Source: Pseudomonas saponiphila (lineage in GTDB: Bacteria > Pseudomonadota > Gammaproteobacteria > Pseudomonadales > Pseudomonadaceae). From it: a stretch of 64,000 bases of DNA. Below, in pieces: positions 17,620 to 28,172 of the stretch. Where the stretch lies: contig NZ_FNTJ01000001.1 of assembly GCF_900105185.1 (NCBI RefSeq), positions 3,182,501 to 3,246,500 on the forward strand, given 5' to 3'. A model generated the notes under the pieces. That model worked only from the letters and a program-made list of their open reading frames with translations. It did no database searches and was not told the origin of the DNA. The position numbers were made by a program, and so were the translations under genes. The first letter of the stretch is position 1, and each line of letters begins with the position of its first letter.

Positions 17620-18450
17620 TTACTTCACCGCGCCAAAGGACAGGCCGCGCACCAGCTGTTTCTGGCTGATCCAGCCGAAGATCAGGATCGGTGCGCAGGC
17701 CAGGGTCGAAACCGCCGAGAGCTTGGCCCAGAACAGCCCTTCGGGGCTGGAGTAGGAGGCGATCAGCGCGGTCAGCGGGGCGGCATTGGCAGAGGTCAGG
17801 TTCAGCGACCAGAAGGCTTCGTTCCAGCACAGGATCAGCGACAGCAGCACGGTGGAAGCCAGCCCGCCCTTGGCGATCGGCAGCAGCACCCGGAGCATCT
17901 CCTGGGCCAGCGTGGCGCCGTCCAGGCGGGCGGCTTCGAGGATGTCCCGGGGGATGTCCTTGAAGTAGGTGTAAACCATCCACACCACGATCGGCAGGTT
18001 GATCAGGGTGTAGATGATGATCAGTGCGATGCGCGTGTCCAGCAGGCCGAAACCCTTGGCCAGGAGGTAGATCGGCATCAGTACGCCCACCGGCGGCAGC
18101 ATCTTGGTCGAGAGCATCCACAGCAGGGTGCGCTTGGTGTTGCGAGTCTCGTAGAAGGCCATGGAGTAGGCCGCCGGCACCGCGATCAGCAGGCACAGAG
18201 CGGTGGCGCTGAAGGAGATCAGCACCGAGTTCCAGGCATAGGCGAAGTAGTTGCTGCGCTCGTTGATGTGCAGGTAGTTCTCAAGCGTGGGGCTGAAGAT
18301 GAACTGTGGCGGCGTGGCAAAGGCATCGATTTCGCTCTTGAAGCTGGTCAGCACCATCCAGAAGATCGGAAAGAAGATCAGGATCGCGATGGCCCAGGCC
18401 AGGGTGCCCAGCAGCAGGCTGCGCAGGCGTCGGGATTGTTGCAGGGTCAT
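17620..18450 (-). CDS. mtlG: Polyol ABC transporter permease (MalG type)
   Basis: 276 residues with six hydrophobic helices and the cytoplasmic EAA loop EAARLDGATLAQEMLRVLLP, which contacts MtlK. The N-terminal arrangement (one helix near 14-35, then a periplasmic stretch with FSPTLENYLHINERSNYF) is that of MalG-like permeases. It pairs with MtlF to form the transmembrane channel of the polyol importer. It starts 10 bases after mtlF, consistent with co-translation, and is followed by mtlK. Confidence 0.93.
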   Translation of the reverse strand: MTLQQSRRLRSLLLGTLAWAIAILIFFPIFWMVLTSFKSEIDAFATPPQFIFSPTLENYLHINERSNYFAYAWNSVLISFSATALCLLIAVPAAYSMAFYETRNTKRTLLWMLSTKMLPPVGVLMPIYLLAKGFGLLDTRIALIIIYTLINLPIVVWMVYTYFKDIPRDILEAARLDGATLAQEMLRVLLPIAKGGLASTVLLSLILCWNEAFWSLNLTSANAAPLTALIASYSSPEGLFWAKLSAVSTLACAPILIFGWISQKQLVRGLSFGAVK

Positions 18451-18460
18451 GACGGGCTCC

Positions 18461-19387
18461 TCAGCGCTGGTCGGTCAGGTTCTTGCCGAGCATCCGCACC
18501 AGGATGATCGCGGCGATATTGGCGATGACCACGGCGATCAGGCCGCCGGCCGAAGCCATGCCCACGTCGAACTGCACCAGCGCCTGGTTGTAGATCAGGT
18601 AGGCCAGGTTGGTCGAGGCGTAGCCCGGGCCGCCGTTGGTGGTGGTGAAGATTTCAGCGAACACCGAGAGCAGGAAGATGGTTTCGATCATCACCACCAC
18701 CGCGATCGGCCGCGCCAGGTGCGGCAGGGTCAGGTGCCAGAAGATCGCGAGCGGCCCGGCGCCATCCAGGCGCGCGGCTTCTTTCTGCTCCTGGTCCAGG
18801 GACTGCATGGCGGTCATCAGGATCAGGATGGCGAACGGCAGCCACTGCCAGGAGACGATGATGATGATCGACAGCAGCGGGTAGTGGGCCAGCCAGTCCA
18901 CCGGCTGGGCGCCGAACAGCTTCCACACGGCGGCGAGGATGCCCGATACCGGATGGAAGATTAGGTTTTTCCAGATCAGCGCGCCCACCGTGGGCATGAT
19001 GAAGAACGGCGAAATCAGCAGCACCCGGACCAGGCCGCGGCCGAAGAACTCGCTGGCCTCCAGCAGGGCGCTGATCAGCACCCCGAACACCACGCTGATC
19101 AGCAGCACGCTGCCCACCAGCAGCAAGGTGTTGCTGGCCCCGGGCACAAAGCCCGAGTCCGTGAGGAAGTAGCTGAAGTTCTCCAGGCCGACGAACTGGT
19201 TTTCGCCGGGGTACAGCAGGTTGTAGCGGATCAGGGAAAAGTACAGGGTCATGCCCAGGGGCACGATCATCCACAGCAGCAACAGCAGCACCGAAGGGCT
19301 GACCAGGAACCAGCCGGGGTTGGTCTGGCGACGCTTGCGGGGGGCCGTCTGCGCTTGCAGATGGAGCTTGGCAGTCGAGGTATTCAT
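18461..19387 (-). CDS. mtlF: Polyol ABC transporter permease (MalF type)
   Basis: 308 residues from the ATG at 19387 (MNTSTAKLHLQAQ...); a longer frame to 19489 would be read from a REP element and is rejected. Six membrane helices, with an EAA loop EAARLDGAGPLAIFWHLTLP towards the C-terminus. The partner is MtlG. It is separated from mtlE by 156 bases that hold a REPIN (19449-19530), so mtlE message may be decoupled from the permease message, as often seen where a binding protein must be made in excess. Confidence 0.92.
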   Translation of the reverse strand: MNTSTAKLHLQAQTAPRKRRQTNPGWFLVSPSVLLLLLWMIVPLGMTLYFSLIRYNLLYPGENQFVGLENFSYFLTDSGFVPGASNTLLLVGSVLLISVVFGVLISALLEASEFFGRGLVRVLLISPFFIMPTVGALIWKNLIFHPVSGILAAVWKLFGAQPVDWLAHYPLLSIIIIVSWQWLPFAILILMTAMQSLDQEQKEAARLDGAGPLAIFWHLTLPHLARPIAVVVMIETIFLLSVFAEIFTTTNGGPGYASTNLAYLIYNQALVQFDVGMASAGGLIAVVIANIAAIILVRMLGKNLTDQR

Positions 19388-19448
19388 GGTGATCACAACC
19401 CGTTGGGTACAAGAGTGCGCGACAGCGCGCTGGCATTGCCGGTGGACG

Positions 19449-19530
19449 GTAGGAGCTGGCTTGCCAGCGAAGGCGTGCTCAAGGGCCACTCAAGGTTCAC
19501 AGGCCCTTTCGCCGGCAAGCCGGCTCCTAC
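19449..19530. repeat. REPIN between mtlE and mtlF
   Basis: An inverted pair of REP palindromes (GGAGCTGGCTTGCCAGCGA … CGCCGGCAAGCCGGCTCC) lying inside the operon, between the binding-protein gene and the first permease gene. Its RNA would fold into stable hairpins that can protect the upstream mtlE message from 3' exonucleases (inference from REP elements elsewhere). Confidence 0.85.
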
Positions 19531-19543
19531 GGGACGCGCCGGG

Positions 19544-20854
<1,311 letters not shown>

Positions 20855-21193
20855 CGGTCACTCCTGTTCTGCGCCGGTGCGGGCTGCAGAAGGACGGTTA
20901 TTGTTGTTATGTCTTCCGCCGGGCGAGGAAGAAGGTGGGCTGATTACAGCCCGCCAACGCAGTGCTGACAAATCATCCCTGACACTTGAATCGATACTTT
21001 TTTGCACTGCCGGGATGCCGGGTCATGGGGCGTGGTGGCGGTTTGCTCGGCTTGCCCTGGTGCTCGGGCGCTGCAGGGTCGGACGAATACGTATCGGTTT
21101 TTGCTGGCGCAAGGGCGTCAACTGCGGCCAAAGCCCACTGGCTTTTTCCCGGTCACTGCCTAAGATGGCGCTCCCGGGATTCTTAGGAAAACG
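20855..21193. other. Divergent promoter region mtlE / AraC-type regulator
   Basis: About 340 bases without a supported gene. On the mtlE side CTGACA occurs at 20965-20970 and 20979-20984 (TGTCAG on the mtlE coding strand, 14-base period), followed upstream by an A-run, a plausible but unproven activator site. The half nearer the regulator is GC-rich and shows no clear promoter to my eye. Confidence 0.4.
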
Positions 21194-22219
21194 TTGGTCA
21201 CGATGGCGGAAAAAGACACCATCTCCATGCAGCTGGTGCGCGAGGCGCTGCTGCAAAGTTGTGCGCCGGGAGCGGCCACCGCTGAAGTGCTGAGCAAGGT
21301 CGGGATTGATCCGGCGCTCTTGCAGCAGGCTTCGGCGCGGGTTCCGGCGCTTGCCTACGCGCGTCTCTGGCGTCTGCTGGCCCGGCGCCTGGACGATGAG
21401 TTCTTCGGCATGGACCCGCGCCGGCTGAAATCCGGCAGCCTGGCGTTTCTCTGTCGCTCGGCCATGGCCCAGCCGACCCTGGTGGCGGGGCTTGACTCGC
21501 TGCTGGGCTTTCTGTCGTTGATGTTCGAGCGCCTGCCGGCGCAACTGGTACGCCAGCAGAGCCTGGCGGAAATCGTCCTGCAGGAGGACGAGCATGAGCC
21601 GGGCCGGGCCTTCACCTATTTCACCTACTGGATGATCGTCCATGGCGTGGCCTGCTGGCTGGCGGGACGGCGGATTCCGATCCTGGCCATCGAACTGCGC
21701 TGCCCGCAGCCGGATTTCTGCGACGACTACCGGGTGATGTTCTCCGACAACCTGCGCTTTGCCCGGTCGCGCACGCGGATGATCATCGCCGCCGATTGCC
21801 TGGACCTGCCGATCAAGCGCAGCGAGGAAGAGCTCAAGCGCTTTCTGGCCCAGGCCCCGGCCAACATCCTGGTGAAATACCGCGACCCTGAAAGCCTGGC
21901 CAGCCGCATCAAGCAGCAGTTGCGGCAATTGCCCGGAGAGCAGTGGCCGGAAAGCGAAAGTCTGGCCCAGAGCCTGTGCATCTCCGCCTCGACCCTGCGC
22001 CGCCGCCTGGCCGAAGAGGGGCAGAGCTACCAGGCGCTCAAGGACAGCGTGCGCAAGGAACTGGCGATCGTCTGGCTGGCCGAGCCGCAGATCAGCTTTG
22101 CCGAGATCGCCGGGCGCCTGGGGTTTGCCGACACCAGCTCGTTCTACAAGGCGTTTCGCAAATGGTCCGGTTCCAATCCTGGTCACTACCGCAGCCTGAT
22201 CCTCAACGACCCGCCATAA
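21194..22219 (+). CDS. AraC-family transcriptional regulator (arabinose-binding-like N-terminus)
   Basis: About 340 residues. The long N-terminal domain (roughly 20-200) resembles the ligand-binding domain of OruR-type AraC regulators (LLQQASARVPALAYARLWRLL, FTYFTYWMIVHGVACWLAGR). The C-terminal 100 residues hold two helix-turn-helix motifs (LCISASTLRRRLAEEGQSYQ; ISFAEIAGRLGFADTSSFYK) ending in FRKWSGSNPGHYR. Start: a TTG at 21194 has AGGA five bases upstream, while the first ATG at 21203 is 14 bases from it. It could activate the fatty acyl-CoA operon downstream (the same neighbour order occurs in P. aeruginosa, PA2552-PA2556) or the divergent mtl operon; sequence alone does not decide, but I favour the former. 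Confidence 0.85.
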   Translation: MVTMAEKDTISMQLVREALLQSCAPGAATAEVLSKVGIDPALLQQASARVPALAYARLWRLLARRLDDEFFGMDPRRLKSGSLAFLCRSAMAQPTLVAGLDSLLGFLSLMFERLPAQLVRQQSLAEIVLQEDEHEPGRAFTYFTYWMIVHGVACWLAGRRIPILAIELRCPQPDFCDDYRVMFSDNLRFARSRTRMIIAADCLDLPIKRSEEELKRFLAQAPANILVKYRDPESLASRIKQQLRQLPGEQWPESESLAQSLCISASTLRRRLAEEGQSYQALKDSVRKELAIVWLAEPQISFAEIAGRLGFADTSSFYKAFRKWSGSNPGHYRSLILNDPP

Positions 22220-22234
22220 CCCCCCCCAGCGCCC

Positions 22235-22316
22235 GTAGGAGCCGGCTTGCCGGCGAAAAGGCCCGCAAGCCTCGCACCACCCCGGCCGACGCCTTCGCTG
22301 GCAAGCCAGCTCCTAC
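22235..22316. repeat. REPIN
   Basis: Inverted REP pair: GGAGCCGGCTTGCCGGCGA on the left and CGCTGGCAAGCCAGCTCC on the right, about 45 bases apart. Lies just after the AraC-type gene. Confidence 0.85.
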
Positions 22317-22340
22317 ACCGCTCGTAATCCCTGCCGCCCC

Positions 22341-22418
22341 GTAGGAGCCGGCTTGCCGGCGAAGAGGCCCGCAAGCCTCGCACCACCCCGGCCGTCGTCT
22401 GCGCCGGCAAGTCCGGAG
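22341..22418. repeat. REPIN, right half degenerate
   Basis: A near copy of the REPIN 25 bases to the left: the left REP and the spacer GGCCCGCAAGCCTCGCACCA are the same, but the right arm has decayed to GCGCCGGCAAGTCCGGAG. It suggests local duplication followed by drift. Confidence 0.7.
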
Positions 22419-22547
22419 TGGGCTCTTGGCCAAACCGGTCACGCAACTTGATAGCTTTGACCATTGTCGCGCGAGGGCTCTGGCGCCAGTATTTCCCTGC
22501 TTTTCATGAGGTTCCCATCCTAATAAGAACAGTGAGGGATTCTGGCA

Positions 22548-24212
22548 ATGCGCAACTACCTGTCCGCCATCAAGGATTTCAATTATCAGCACTGTGTCGA
22601 CGCCGCCCTGGCGGGTTCGCTGTCGGCGCTCAATGCCTGTGTCGAATGCTGCGACCGGCATGCGTTGCCCGGACGCATCGCGCTGTTCTGGGAAGGCCGC
22701 GACGGCAGTAGCGTCACCTATACCTTCACCGAATTGCAGGACAAGGCCGCACGCCTGGCCAATTTCTTCCTGGCCCAGGGAGTCGGCAAGGGTGACCGGG
22801 TCGCCGGGCTGCTGCCGCGCAATGTCGAGTTGCTGATCACGGTGCTGGCCACCTGGCGCATTGGCGCGGTGTACCAGCCGCTGTTCACCGCCTTTGGCCC
22901 CAAGGCCATCGAGCATCGCCTCAACAGTTCCAAAGCCAAGCTGGTGATCTGCGACGCGCTGAACCGGCCGAAGCTGGCGGAAGTCGCCGAGTGCCCGACC
23001 ATCGTCACGGTCGCGGCGGCCAAAGGGCAGGGCATCGTGCGTGGCGATTTCAGTTTCTGGGCCGAGCTGGAACAGTATCCGGCCCACTGCGAGCCGGTGT
23101 TGCTGACCGGCGAGGACCCGTTCCTGCTGATGTTCACCTCGGGCACCACCGGCCCGTCGAAAGCCCTGGAAGTGCCGCTCAAGGCCATTGTCGCGTTCCA
23201 GAACTACACCCGTGACGCGGTGGACCTGCGCCCCGAGGATGCGTTCTGGAACGTCGCCGATCCGGGTTGGGCCTATGGCATCTATTTTGGCGTCACCGGG
23301 CCCCTGGGCCTGGGTCACCCGATCACGTTCTACGACGGTCCCTTCACCCTGGAAAGCACCTGCCGGGTGATCAACAAGTACGGCATCACCAACCTCACCG
23401 GCTCACCTACGGCCTATCGCCTGCTGATCGCCGGCGGCGACCAGTTCGCCCGTTCGATCAAGGGGCGGCTGCGCATCGTCAGCAGCGCCGGTGAGCCGCT
23501 GAACCCAGAAGTCATCCGCTGGTTCGCCGAGCAGCTGGATGTGGTGATCCACGACCATTACGGCCAGACCGAGCTGGGCATGGTGCTGTGCAACCACCAC
23601 GGCCTGGAGCACCCGGTGCATGTCGGCGCCGCCGGTTTCGCCTCGCCCGGCCACCGCATCGTGGTGCTGGACGATGAGTACCGCGAGCTGGGTGTCGGCC
23701 AGCCGGGGATCCTCGCCATCGACCGGCGCCAGTCGCCGATGTGCTGGTTCGCCGGTTACGCCGGGGTGCCGACCAAGGCGTTCGTCGGCGACTACTACCT
23801 CAGCGGCGACACCGTCGAGCTGAACCAGGACGGCAGCATCAGCTTCGTCGGTCGTAGCGACGACGTGATCACCACCTCCGGCTACCGGGTCGGCCCGTTC
23901 GATGTGGAGAGCGCCCTGATCGAGCACCCGGCGGTGGTGGAGGCGGCGGTGGTGGGCAAGCCCGATCCGGAGCGCACCGAGCTGGTGAAAGCCTTTGTGG
24001 TGCTCAGCGAGCAGTACCGCGCCACAGCGGAGTTGGCCGAGGAGTTGCGCCAGCATGTGCGCAAGCGCCTGGCGGCCCACTCCTACCCCCGTGAAATCGA
24101 ATTTGTCAGTGATTTGCCCAAGACCCCCAGCGGCAAATTGCAGCGCTTTATCTTGCGCAACCAGGAAATTGCCAAGGCTCAAGAGGCCGCGGCGTCAACA
24201 GCTACCGCGTAA
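22548..24212 (+). CDS. AMP-forming acyl-CoA synthetase (acetyl/medium-chain type)
   Basis: 554 residues of the ANL superfamily. The phosphate-binding loop reads [15 protein letters not shown] near residue 200, an aromatic/adenine motif reads [10 protein letters not shown], and the C-terminal hinge and catalytic lysine lie in [19 protein letters not shown] and [14 protein letters not shown]. It activates a carboxylic acid to its CoA thioester with ATP in the cytosol. It is the first gene of a five-gene operon of the P. putida PP_2213-PP_2217 / P. aeruginosa PA2552-PA2555 type, linked to isoleucine and short-chain acid breakdown, so a short or branched acyl substrate is likely. The next gene starts 14 bases later. 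Confidence 0.88.
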   Translation: MRNYLSAIKDFNYQHCVDAALAGSLSALNACVECCDRHALPGRIALFWEGRDGSSVTYTFTELQDKAARLANFFLAQGVGKGDRVAGLLPRNVELLITVLATWRIGAVYQPLFTAFGPKAIEHRLNSSKAKLVICDALNRPKLAEVAECPTIVTVAAAKGQGIVRGDFSFWAELEQYPAHCEPVLLTGEDPFLLMFTSGTTGPSKALEVPLKAIVAFQNYTRDAVDLRPEDAFWNVADPGWAYGIYFGVTGPLGLGHPITFYDGPFTLESTCRVINKYGITNLTGSPTAYRLLIAGGDQFARSIKGRLRIVSSAGEPLNPEVIRWFAEQLDVVIHDHYGQTELGMVLCNHHGLEHPVHVGAAGFASPGHRIVVLDDEYRELGVGQPGILAIDRRQSPMCWFAGYAGVPTKAFVGDYYLSGDTVELNQDGSISFVGRSDDVITTSGYRVGPFDVESALIEHPAVVEAAVVGKPDPERTELVKAFVVLSEQYRATAELAEELRQHVRKRLAAHSYPREIEFVSDLPKTPSGKLQRFILRNQEIAKAQEAAASTATA

Positions 24213-24226
24213 ACAGGATTGAAACG

Positions 24227-24988
24227 ATGCAGATCGCAAACAAGGTTTTTCTCGTCAGTGGCGGCGCTTCCGGCCTCGGTGCGGCCAGCGCCGAAATGCT
24301 GGTGGCCGCCGGCGCTAAGGTGATGCTGGTGGACCTCAACGCCGAGGCCGTGGCGGCCAAGGCCCAGCAGCTGGGCTGCCACAGCGTGGTGGCCGACATC
24401 AGCCAGGAGGCGGCGGCCGAGGCAGCGGTGCAGGCCACGGTCAAGGCCTTTGGCGGGCTTAACGGCCTGGTCAACTGTGCCGGCATCGTGCGCGGCGAGA
24501 AGGTCCTGGGCAAGAACGGCCCCCATGCCCTGGCCAGCTTCAGCCAGGTGATCAACGTCAATCTGATCGGCAGCTTCAATCTGCTGCGCCTGGCCGCGGC
24601 GGCCATCGCCGAGAGCGCTGCCGACGCCGATGGCGAGCGCGGGGTGATCATCAACACGGCCTCCATCGCCGCCTTCGACGGGCAGATCGGTCAGGCCGCC
24701 TATGCCGCGTCCAAGGGCGCCATCGCCAGCCTGACTCTACCTGTGGCCCGCGAGCTGGCGCGTTTCGGCATCCGGGTGATGACCATCGCCCCGGGGATTT
24801 TCGAAACCCCGATGATGGCCGGCATGAGCGACGAAGTGCGTGCTGGCCTGGCCGCTGGCGTACCGTTCCCGCCGCGCCTGGGCAAACCCGCCGAGTACGC
24901 CGCGCTGGTGCGGCATATCATTGAAAACAGCATGCTCAACGGCGAGGTGATCCGTCTCGACGGCGCCTTGCGCATGGCCGCCAAATAA
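24227..24988 (+). CDS. Short-chain dehydrogenase, 3-hydroxyacyl-CoA dehydrogenase type II
   Basis: 253 residues, classical SDR. NAD binding is by [20 protein letters not shown] and the catalytic Ser-Tyr-Lys ([21 protein letters not shown]) are present. The C-terminus [19 protein letters not shown] is characteristic of the HSD10-like 3-hydroxy-2-methylbutyryl-CoA dehydrogenases. Expected reaction: NAD-dependent oxidation of 2-methyl-3-hydroxybutyryl-CoA (isoleucine route) or a short 3-hydroxyacyl-CoA. It is followed 12 bases later by the thiolase. Confidence 0.88.
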   Translation: MQIANKVFLVSGGASGLGAASAEMLVAAGAKVMLVDLNAEAVAAKAQQLGCHSVVADISQEAAAEAAVQATVKAFGGLNGLVNCAGIVRGEKVLGKNGPHALASFSQVINVNLIGSFNLLRLAAAAIAESAADADGERGVIINTASIAAFDGQIGQAAYAASKGAIASLTLPVARELARFGIRVMTIAPGIFETPMMAGMSDEVRAGLAAGVPFPPRLGKPAEYAALVRHIIENSMLNGEVIRLDGALRMAAK

Positions 24989-25000
24989 GGAGGAATTCTC

Positions 25001-26191
25001 ATGTCCATTGCTCAAGATCCGATTGTCATTGTCAGCGCCGTGCGCACCCCGATGGGCGGGTTCCAGGGCGAACTCAAAGGCCTCAGCGCCCCGCAACTGG
25101 GGGCCGAGGCGATTCGTGCCGCGGTGCAGCGCGCCGGCATCGGCGCCGACGCGGTAGAAGAAGTGCTGTTCGGCTGTGTGCTGTCCGCCGGCCTCGGTCA
25201 GGCCCCGGCGCGCCAGGCGGCTCTGGGCGCGGGGCTGGACAAGGGCACCCGCTGCACCACCCTGAACAAGATGTGCGGCTCCGGCATGGAGGCCACCATC
25301 CTGGCCCATGACAGGCTGCTGGCCGGCAGCGCCGAGGTGGTGATCGCCGGAGGCATGGAAAGCATGTCCAACGCACCGTACCTGCTGGACCGCGCCCGTA
25401 GCGGCTACCGCATGGGCCACGGCAAGGTGCTCGATCACATGTTCTTCGACGGCCTGGAAGATGCCTACGACAAGGGCCGACTGATGGGCACCTTTGCCGA
25501 GGACTGCGCCGAGGCCAATGGCTTCACCCGCCAGGCCCAGGACGATTTCGCCGTGGCCTCCCTGACCCGCGCCCAGCAGGCGATCAAGGACGGCCTGTTC
25601 AAGGACGAGATCGTTCCCCTGCAAGTGACGGTCGGCAAGGAGTCGAAGCTGATCAGCGATGACGAACAGCCGCCCAAGGCCAAGCTGGACAAGATCGCCA
25701 CCTTGAAGCCGGCATTCCGTGACGGCGGCACCGTGACCGCCGCCAACGCCAGCTCGATCTCCGACGGCGCCGCGGCCCTGGTGCTGATGCGCCGTTCCGA
25801 AGCCGACAAGCGCGGCCTCAAGCCGCTGGCGGTGATCCATGGGCACGCGGCCTTCGCCGACACCCCGAGCCTGTTCCCGGTGGCCCCGGTGGGCGCCATC
25901 GAGCGGCTGCTGAAAAAGACCGGCTGGGCCCTGAGCGATGTCGACCTGTTCGAAATCAACGAAGCCTTCGCCGTGGTCAGCCTGGTGACCATGCACAAGC
26001 TGGACATTCCCCACGCCAAGGTCAACGTGCACGGTGGCGCTTGCGCCCTGGGCCATCCGATCGGTGCCTCCGGCGCGCGGATCCTGGTGACCCTGCTCTC
26101 GGCCCTGCGCCAGAAGGGCCTCAAGCGTGGCGTGGCCGCGATCTGCATCGGCGGTGGTGAAGCCACGGCCATGGCCGTTGAATGCCTGTAA
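25001..26191 (+). CDS. Acetyl-CoA C-acyltransferase (thiolase II type)
   Basis: 396 residues with all thiolase motifs: the acyl-enzyme cysteine in TLNKMCGSGMEA, the catalytic His in NVHGGACALGHPIGASGAR, and the second cysteine in AAICIGGGEATAMAVE. It cleaves a 3-ketoacyl-CoA such as 2-methylacetoacetyl-CoA to acetyl-CoA and propionyl-CoA in the cytosol. A ribosome site AAGGAGGA lies 6-8 bases before the ATG. Its position after the SDR and before the acyl-CoA dehydrogenase completes a single beta-oxidation round on one transcript. Confidence 0.92.
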   Translation: MSIAQDPIVIVSAVRTPMGGFQGELKGLSAPQLGAEAIRAAVQRAGIGADAVEEVLFGCVLSAGLGQAPARQAALGAGLDKGTRCTTLNKMCGSGMEATILAHDRLLAGSAEVVIAGGMESMSNAPYLLDRARSGYRMGHGKVLDHMFFDGLEDAYDKGRLMGTFAEDCAEANGFTRQAQDDFAVASLTRAQQAIKDGLFKDEIVPLQVTVGKESKLISDDEQPPKAKLDKIATLKPAFRDGGTVTAANASSISDGAAALVLMRRSEADKRGLKPLAVIHGHAAFADTPSLFPVAPVGAIERLLKKTGWALSDVDLFEINEAFAVVSLVTMHKLDIPHAKVNVHGGACALGHPIGASGARILVTLLSALRQKGLKRGVAAICIGGGEATAMAVECL

Positions 26192-26203
26192 CGAGGAATC
26201 CCG

Positions 26204-27331
26204 ATGTTGCCCAATGACGAACAACTGCAGATCAGCGACGCCGCCCGGCAGTTTGCCCAGGAGCGTCTGAAGCCCTTTGCCGCCGACTGGGACCGCGAGC
26301 ACCGCTTTCCCCGGGAAGCCATCGCCGAGATGGCCGAGCTGGGCTTCTTCGGCATGCTGGTGCCCGAGCAGTGGGGCGGATGTGACACCGGCTACCTGGC
26401 CTATGCCATGGCCCTGGAGGAGATCGCCGCCGGTGATGGCGCCTGTTCCACCATCATGAGCGTGCACAACTCGGTGGGCTGCGTGCCGATCCTCAAGTTC
26501 GGCAACGATGAACAGAAGGAGCGTTTCCTCAAGCCCCTGGCCAGCGGCGCCATGCTCGGCGCCTTCGCCCTCACCGAGCCCCAGGCCGGCTCCGACGCCA
26601 GCAGCCTGAAGACCCGGGCCCGGCGTGATGGCGACCACTACGTGCTCAACGGCTGCAAGCAGTTCATCACCTCAGGGCAGAACGCCGGGGTGGTGATCGT
26701 CTTCGCGGTCACCGACCCGGCGGCCGGCAAGCGCGGCATCAGCGCCTTTATCGTGCCCACCGATGCGCCGGGCTATAAGGTCGCGCGCATCGAGGACAAG
26801 CTTGGCCAGCACGCCAGCGACACCTGCCAGATCCTCTTCGAGGATGTGAAGGTGCCACTGGCCAACCGCCTGGGGGAGGAGGGCGAGGGCTACAAGATCG
26901 CCCTGGCCAATCTTGAAGGTGGCCGCGTGGGCATTGCCTCGCAATCGGTGGGCATGGCCCGGGCCGCCTTCGAAGCGGCGCGCGACTACGCCCGCGAGCG
27001 CGAAACCTTCGGCAAGCCGATCATCGAGCACCAGGCGGTGGCATTCCGCCTGGCGGACATGGCCACCCAGATCGCCGTGGCCCGGCAGATGGTGCATTAC
27101 GCCGCGGCCCTGCGCGACAGCGGCAAGCCGGCCCTGGTGGAAGCCTCGATGGCCAAGCTGTTTGCCTCGGAAATGGCCGAGAAGGTCTGCTCGGCGGCCT
27201 TGCAAACCCTGGGCGGCTATGGCTATTTGAGCGACTTCCCGCTGGAGCGGATCTACCGCGACGTGCGCATCTGCCAGATCTACGAAGGCACCAGCGACAT
27301 CCAGCGCATGGTCATTTCGCGCAATCTCTGA
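26204..27331 (+). CDS. Short/branched-chain acyl-CoA dehydrogenase
   Basis: 375 residues. FAD- and substrate-binding motifs [18 protein letters not shown] and [13 protein letters not shown] are present; the catalytic glutamate lies in [16 protein letters not shown] at the C-terminus, as in short- and branched-chain family members. It dehydrogenates acyl-CoA to trans-2-enoyl-CoA and passes electrons to ETF. The P. putida homologue in the same operon order (PP_2216) is a short-chain enzyme. A related but distinct paralogue is encoded on the other strand at 31172-32323. Confidence 0.9.
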   Translation: MLPNDEQLQISDAARQFAQERLKPFAADWDREHRFPREAIAEMAELGFFGMLVPEQWGGCDTGYLAYAMALEEIAAGDGACSTIMSVHNSVGCVPILKFGNDEQKERFLKPLASGAMLGAFALTEPQAGSDASSLKTRARRDGDHYVLNGCKQFITSGQNAGVVIVFAVTDPAAGKRGISAFIVPTDAPGYKVARIEDKLGQHASDTCQILFEDVKVPLANRLGEEGEGYKIALANLEGGRVGIASQSVGMARAAFEAARDYARERETFGKPIIEHQAVAFRLADMATQIAVARQMVHYAAALRDSGKPALVEASMAKLFASEMAEKVCSAALQTLGGYGYLSDFPLERIYRDVRICQIYEGTSDIQRMVISRNL

Positions 27332-27352
27332 CTTTTTAGCAGGAGCTGATAC

Positions 27353-28126
27353 ATGAGCTACGAAACCATCTTGTTGGACATCAAGGATCGGGTCGGCCTG
27401 ATCACCCTCAACCGCCCCCAGGCGCTCAACGCCCTCAACGCGCAGATAGTCAGCGAAGTGAACCAGGCCCTGGACCGCCTGGAAGCCGACCCGCAAATCG
27501 GTTGCATCGTCATCACCGGTTCCAAGAAAGCCTTTGCCGCCGGTGCCGACATCAAGGAAATGGCCGAGCTGAGCTACCCGCAGATCTACCTCGACGACCT
27601 GTTCAGCGACAGCGACCGCGTAGCCAACCGGCGCAAGCCGATCATCGCCGCGGTCAACGGCTTCGCCCTCGGTGGCGGCTGCGAACTGGCGCTGATGTGC
27701 GACTTCATCCTGGCTGGTGACAACGCCAAGTTCGGCCAACCGGAAATCAACCTCGGCGTGCTGCCGGGCATGGGCGGCACCCAGCGCCTGACCCGCGCGG
27801 TGGGCAAGGCCAAGGCCATGGAAATGTGCCTGACCGGACGCTTTATCGACGCCGTGGAAGCCGAGCGTTGCGGCATCGTCGCGCGCATCGTGCCGGCGGA
27901 CGAACTGGTGGAAGAAGCCCTGAAAGTCGCCGCCGTGATTGCCGCCAAATCGATCCCGGTGAGCATGATGATCAAGGAAAGCGTGAACCGCGCCTTCGAA
28001 GTCAGCCTGTCCGAAGGCGTGCGCTTCGAGCGCCGGGTATTCCACGCCGCCTTCGCCACTCAGGACCAGAAAGAAGGCATGGCCGCCTTCATCGCCAAGC
28101 GTGATCCGCAGTTCAAGGATCGATAA
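27353..28126 (+). CDS. Enoyl-CoA hydratase (crotonase family)
   Basis: 257 residues. The oxyanion-hole segments are [16 protein letters not shown] and [15 protein letters not shown], and the two catalytic glutamates are in [17 protein letters not shown]. It hydrates 2-enoyl-CoA to 3-hydroxyacyl-CoA and would link the acyl-CoA dehydrogenase upstream with the SDR of this operon. It is the last gene of the set; a strong hairpin (28146-28172) follows 20 bases after the stop but lacks a T-run. Confidence 0.92.
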   Translation: MSYETILLDIKDRVGLITLNRPQALNALNAQIVSEVNQALDRLEADPQIGCIVITGSKKAFAAGADIKEMAELSYPQIYLDDLFSDSDRVANRRKPIIAAVNGFALGGGCELALMCDFILAGDNAKFGQPEINLGVLPGMGGTQRLTRAVGKAKAMEMCLTGRFIDAVEAERCGIVARIVPADELVEEALKVAAVIAAKSIPVSMMIKESVNRAFEVSLSEGVRFERRVFHAAFATQDQKEGMAAFIAKRDPQFKDR

Positions 28127-28145
28127 CCGCAGCGTCCCCGCACCC

Positions 28146-28172
28146 TCAACCGCAGCGCTTAGCTGCGGTTGA
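28146..28172. terminator. Hairpin between convergent hydratase and SDR remnant
   Basis: TCAACCGCAGC and GCTGCGGTTGA form an 11-base-pair stem with a 5-base loop. It overlaps the true stop codon (28159-28161) of the frameshifted SDR gene. Neither strand has a clear T-run after it, so it may block 3' decay or act as a weak bidirectional terminator rather than a classical intrinsic one. Confidence 0.5.

Larger units (their letters stand above)
22220..22547. other. Intergenic region with REPINs and acyl-CoA operon promoter
   Basis: The first 200 bases are occupied by two REPIN-like copies (22235-22316 and 22341-22418). The remaining ~130 bases before the ligase start (22548) are AT-richer and must hold its promoter; I see no confident operator. 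The repeats make read-through from the AraC-type gene unlikely. Confidence 0.5.
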
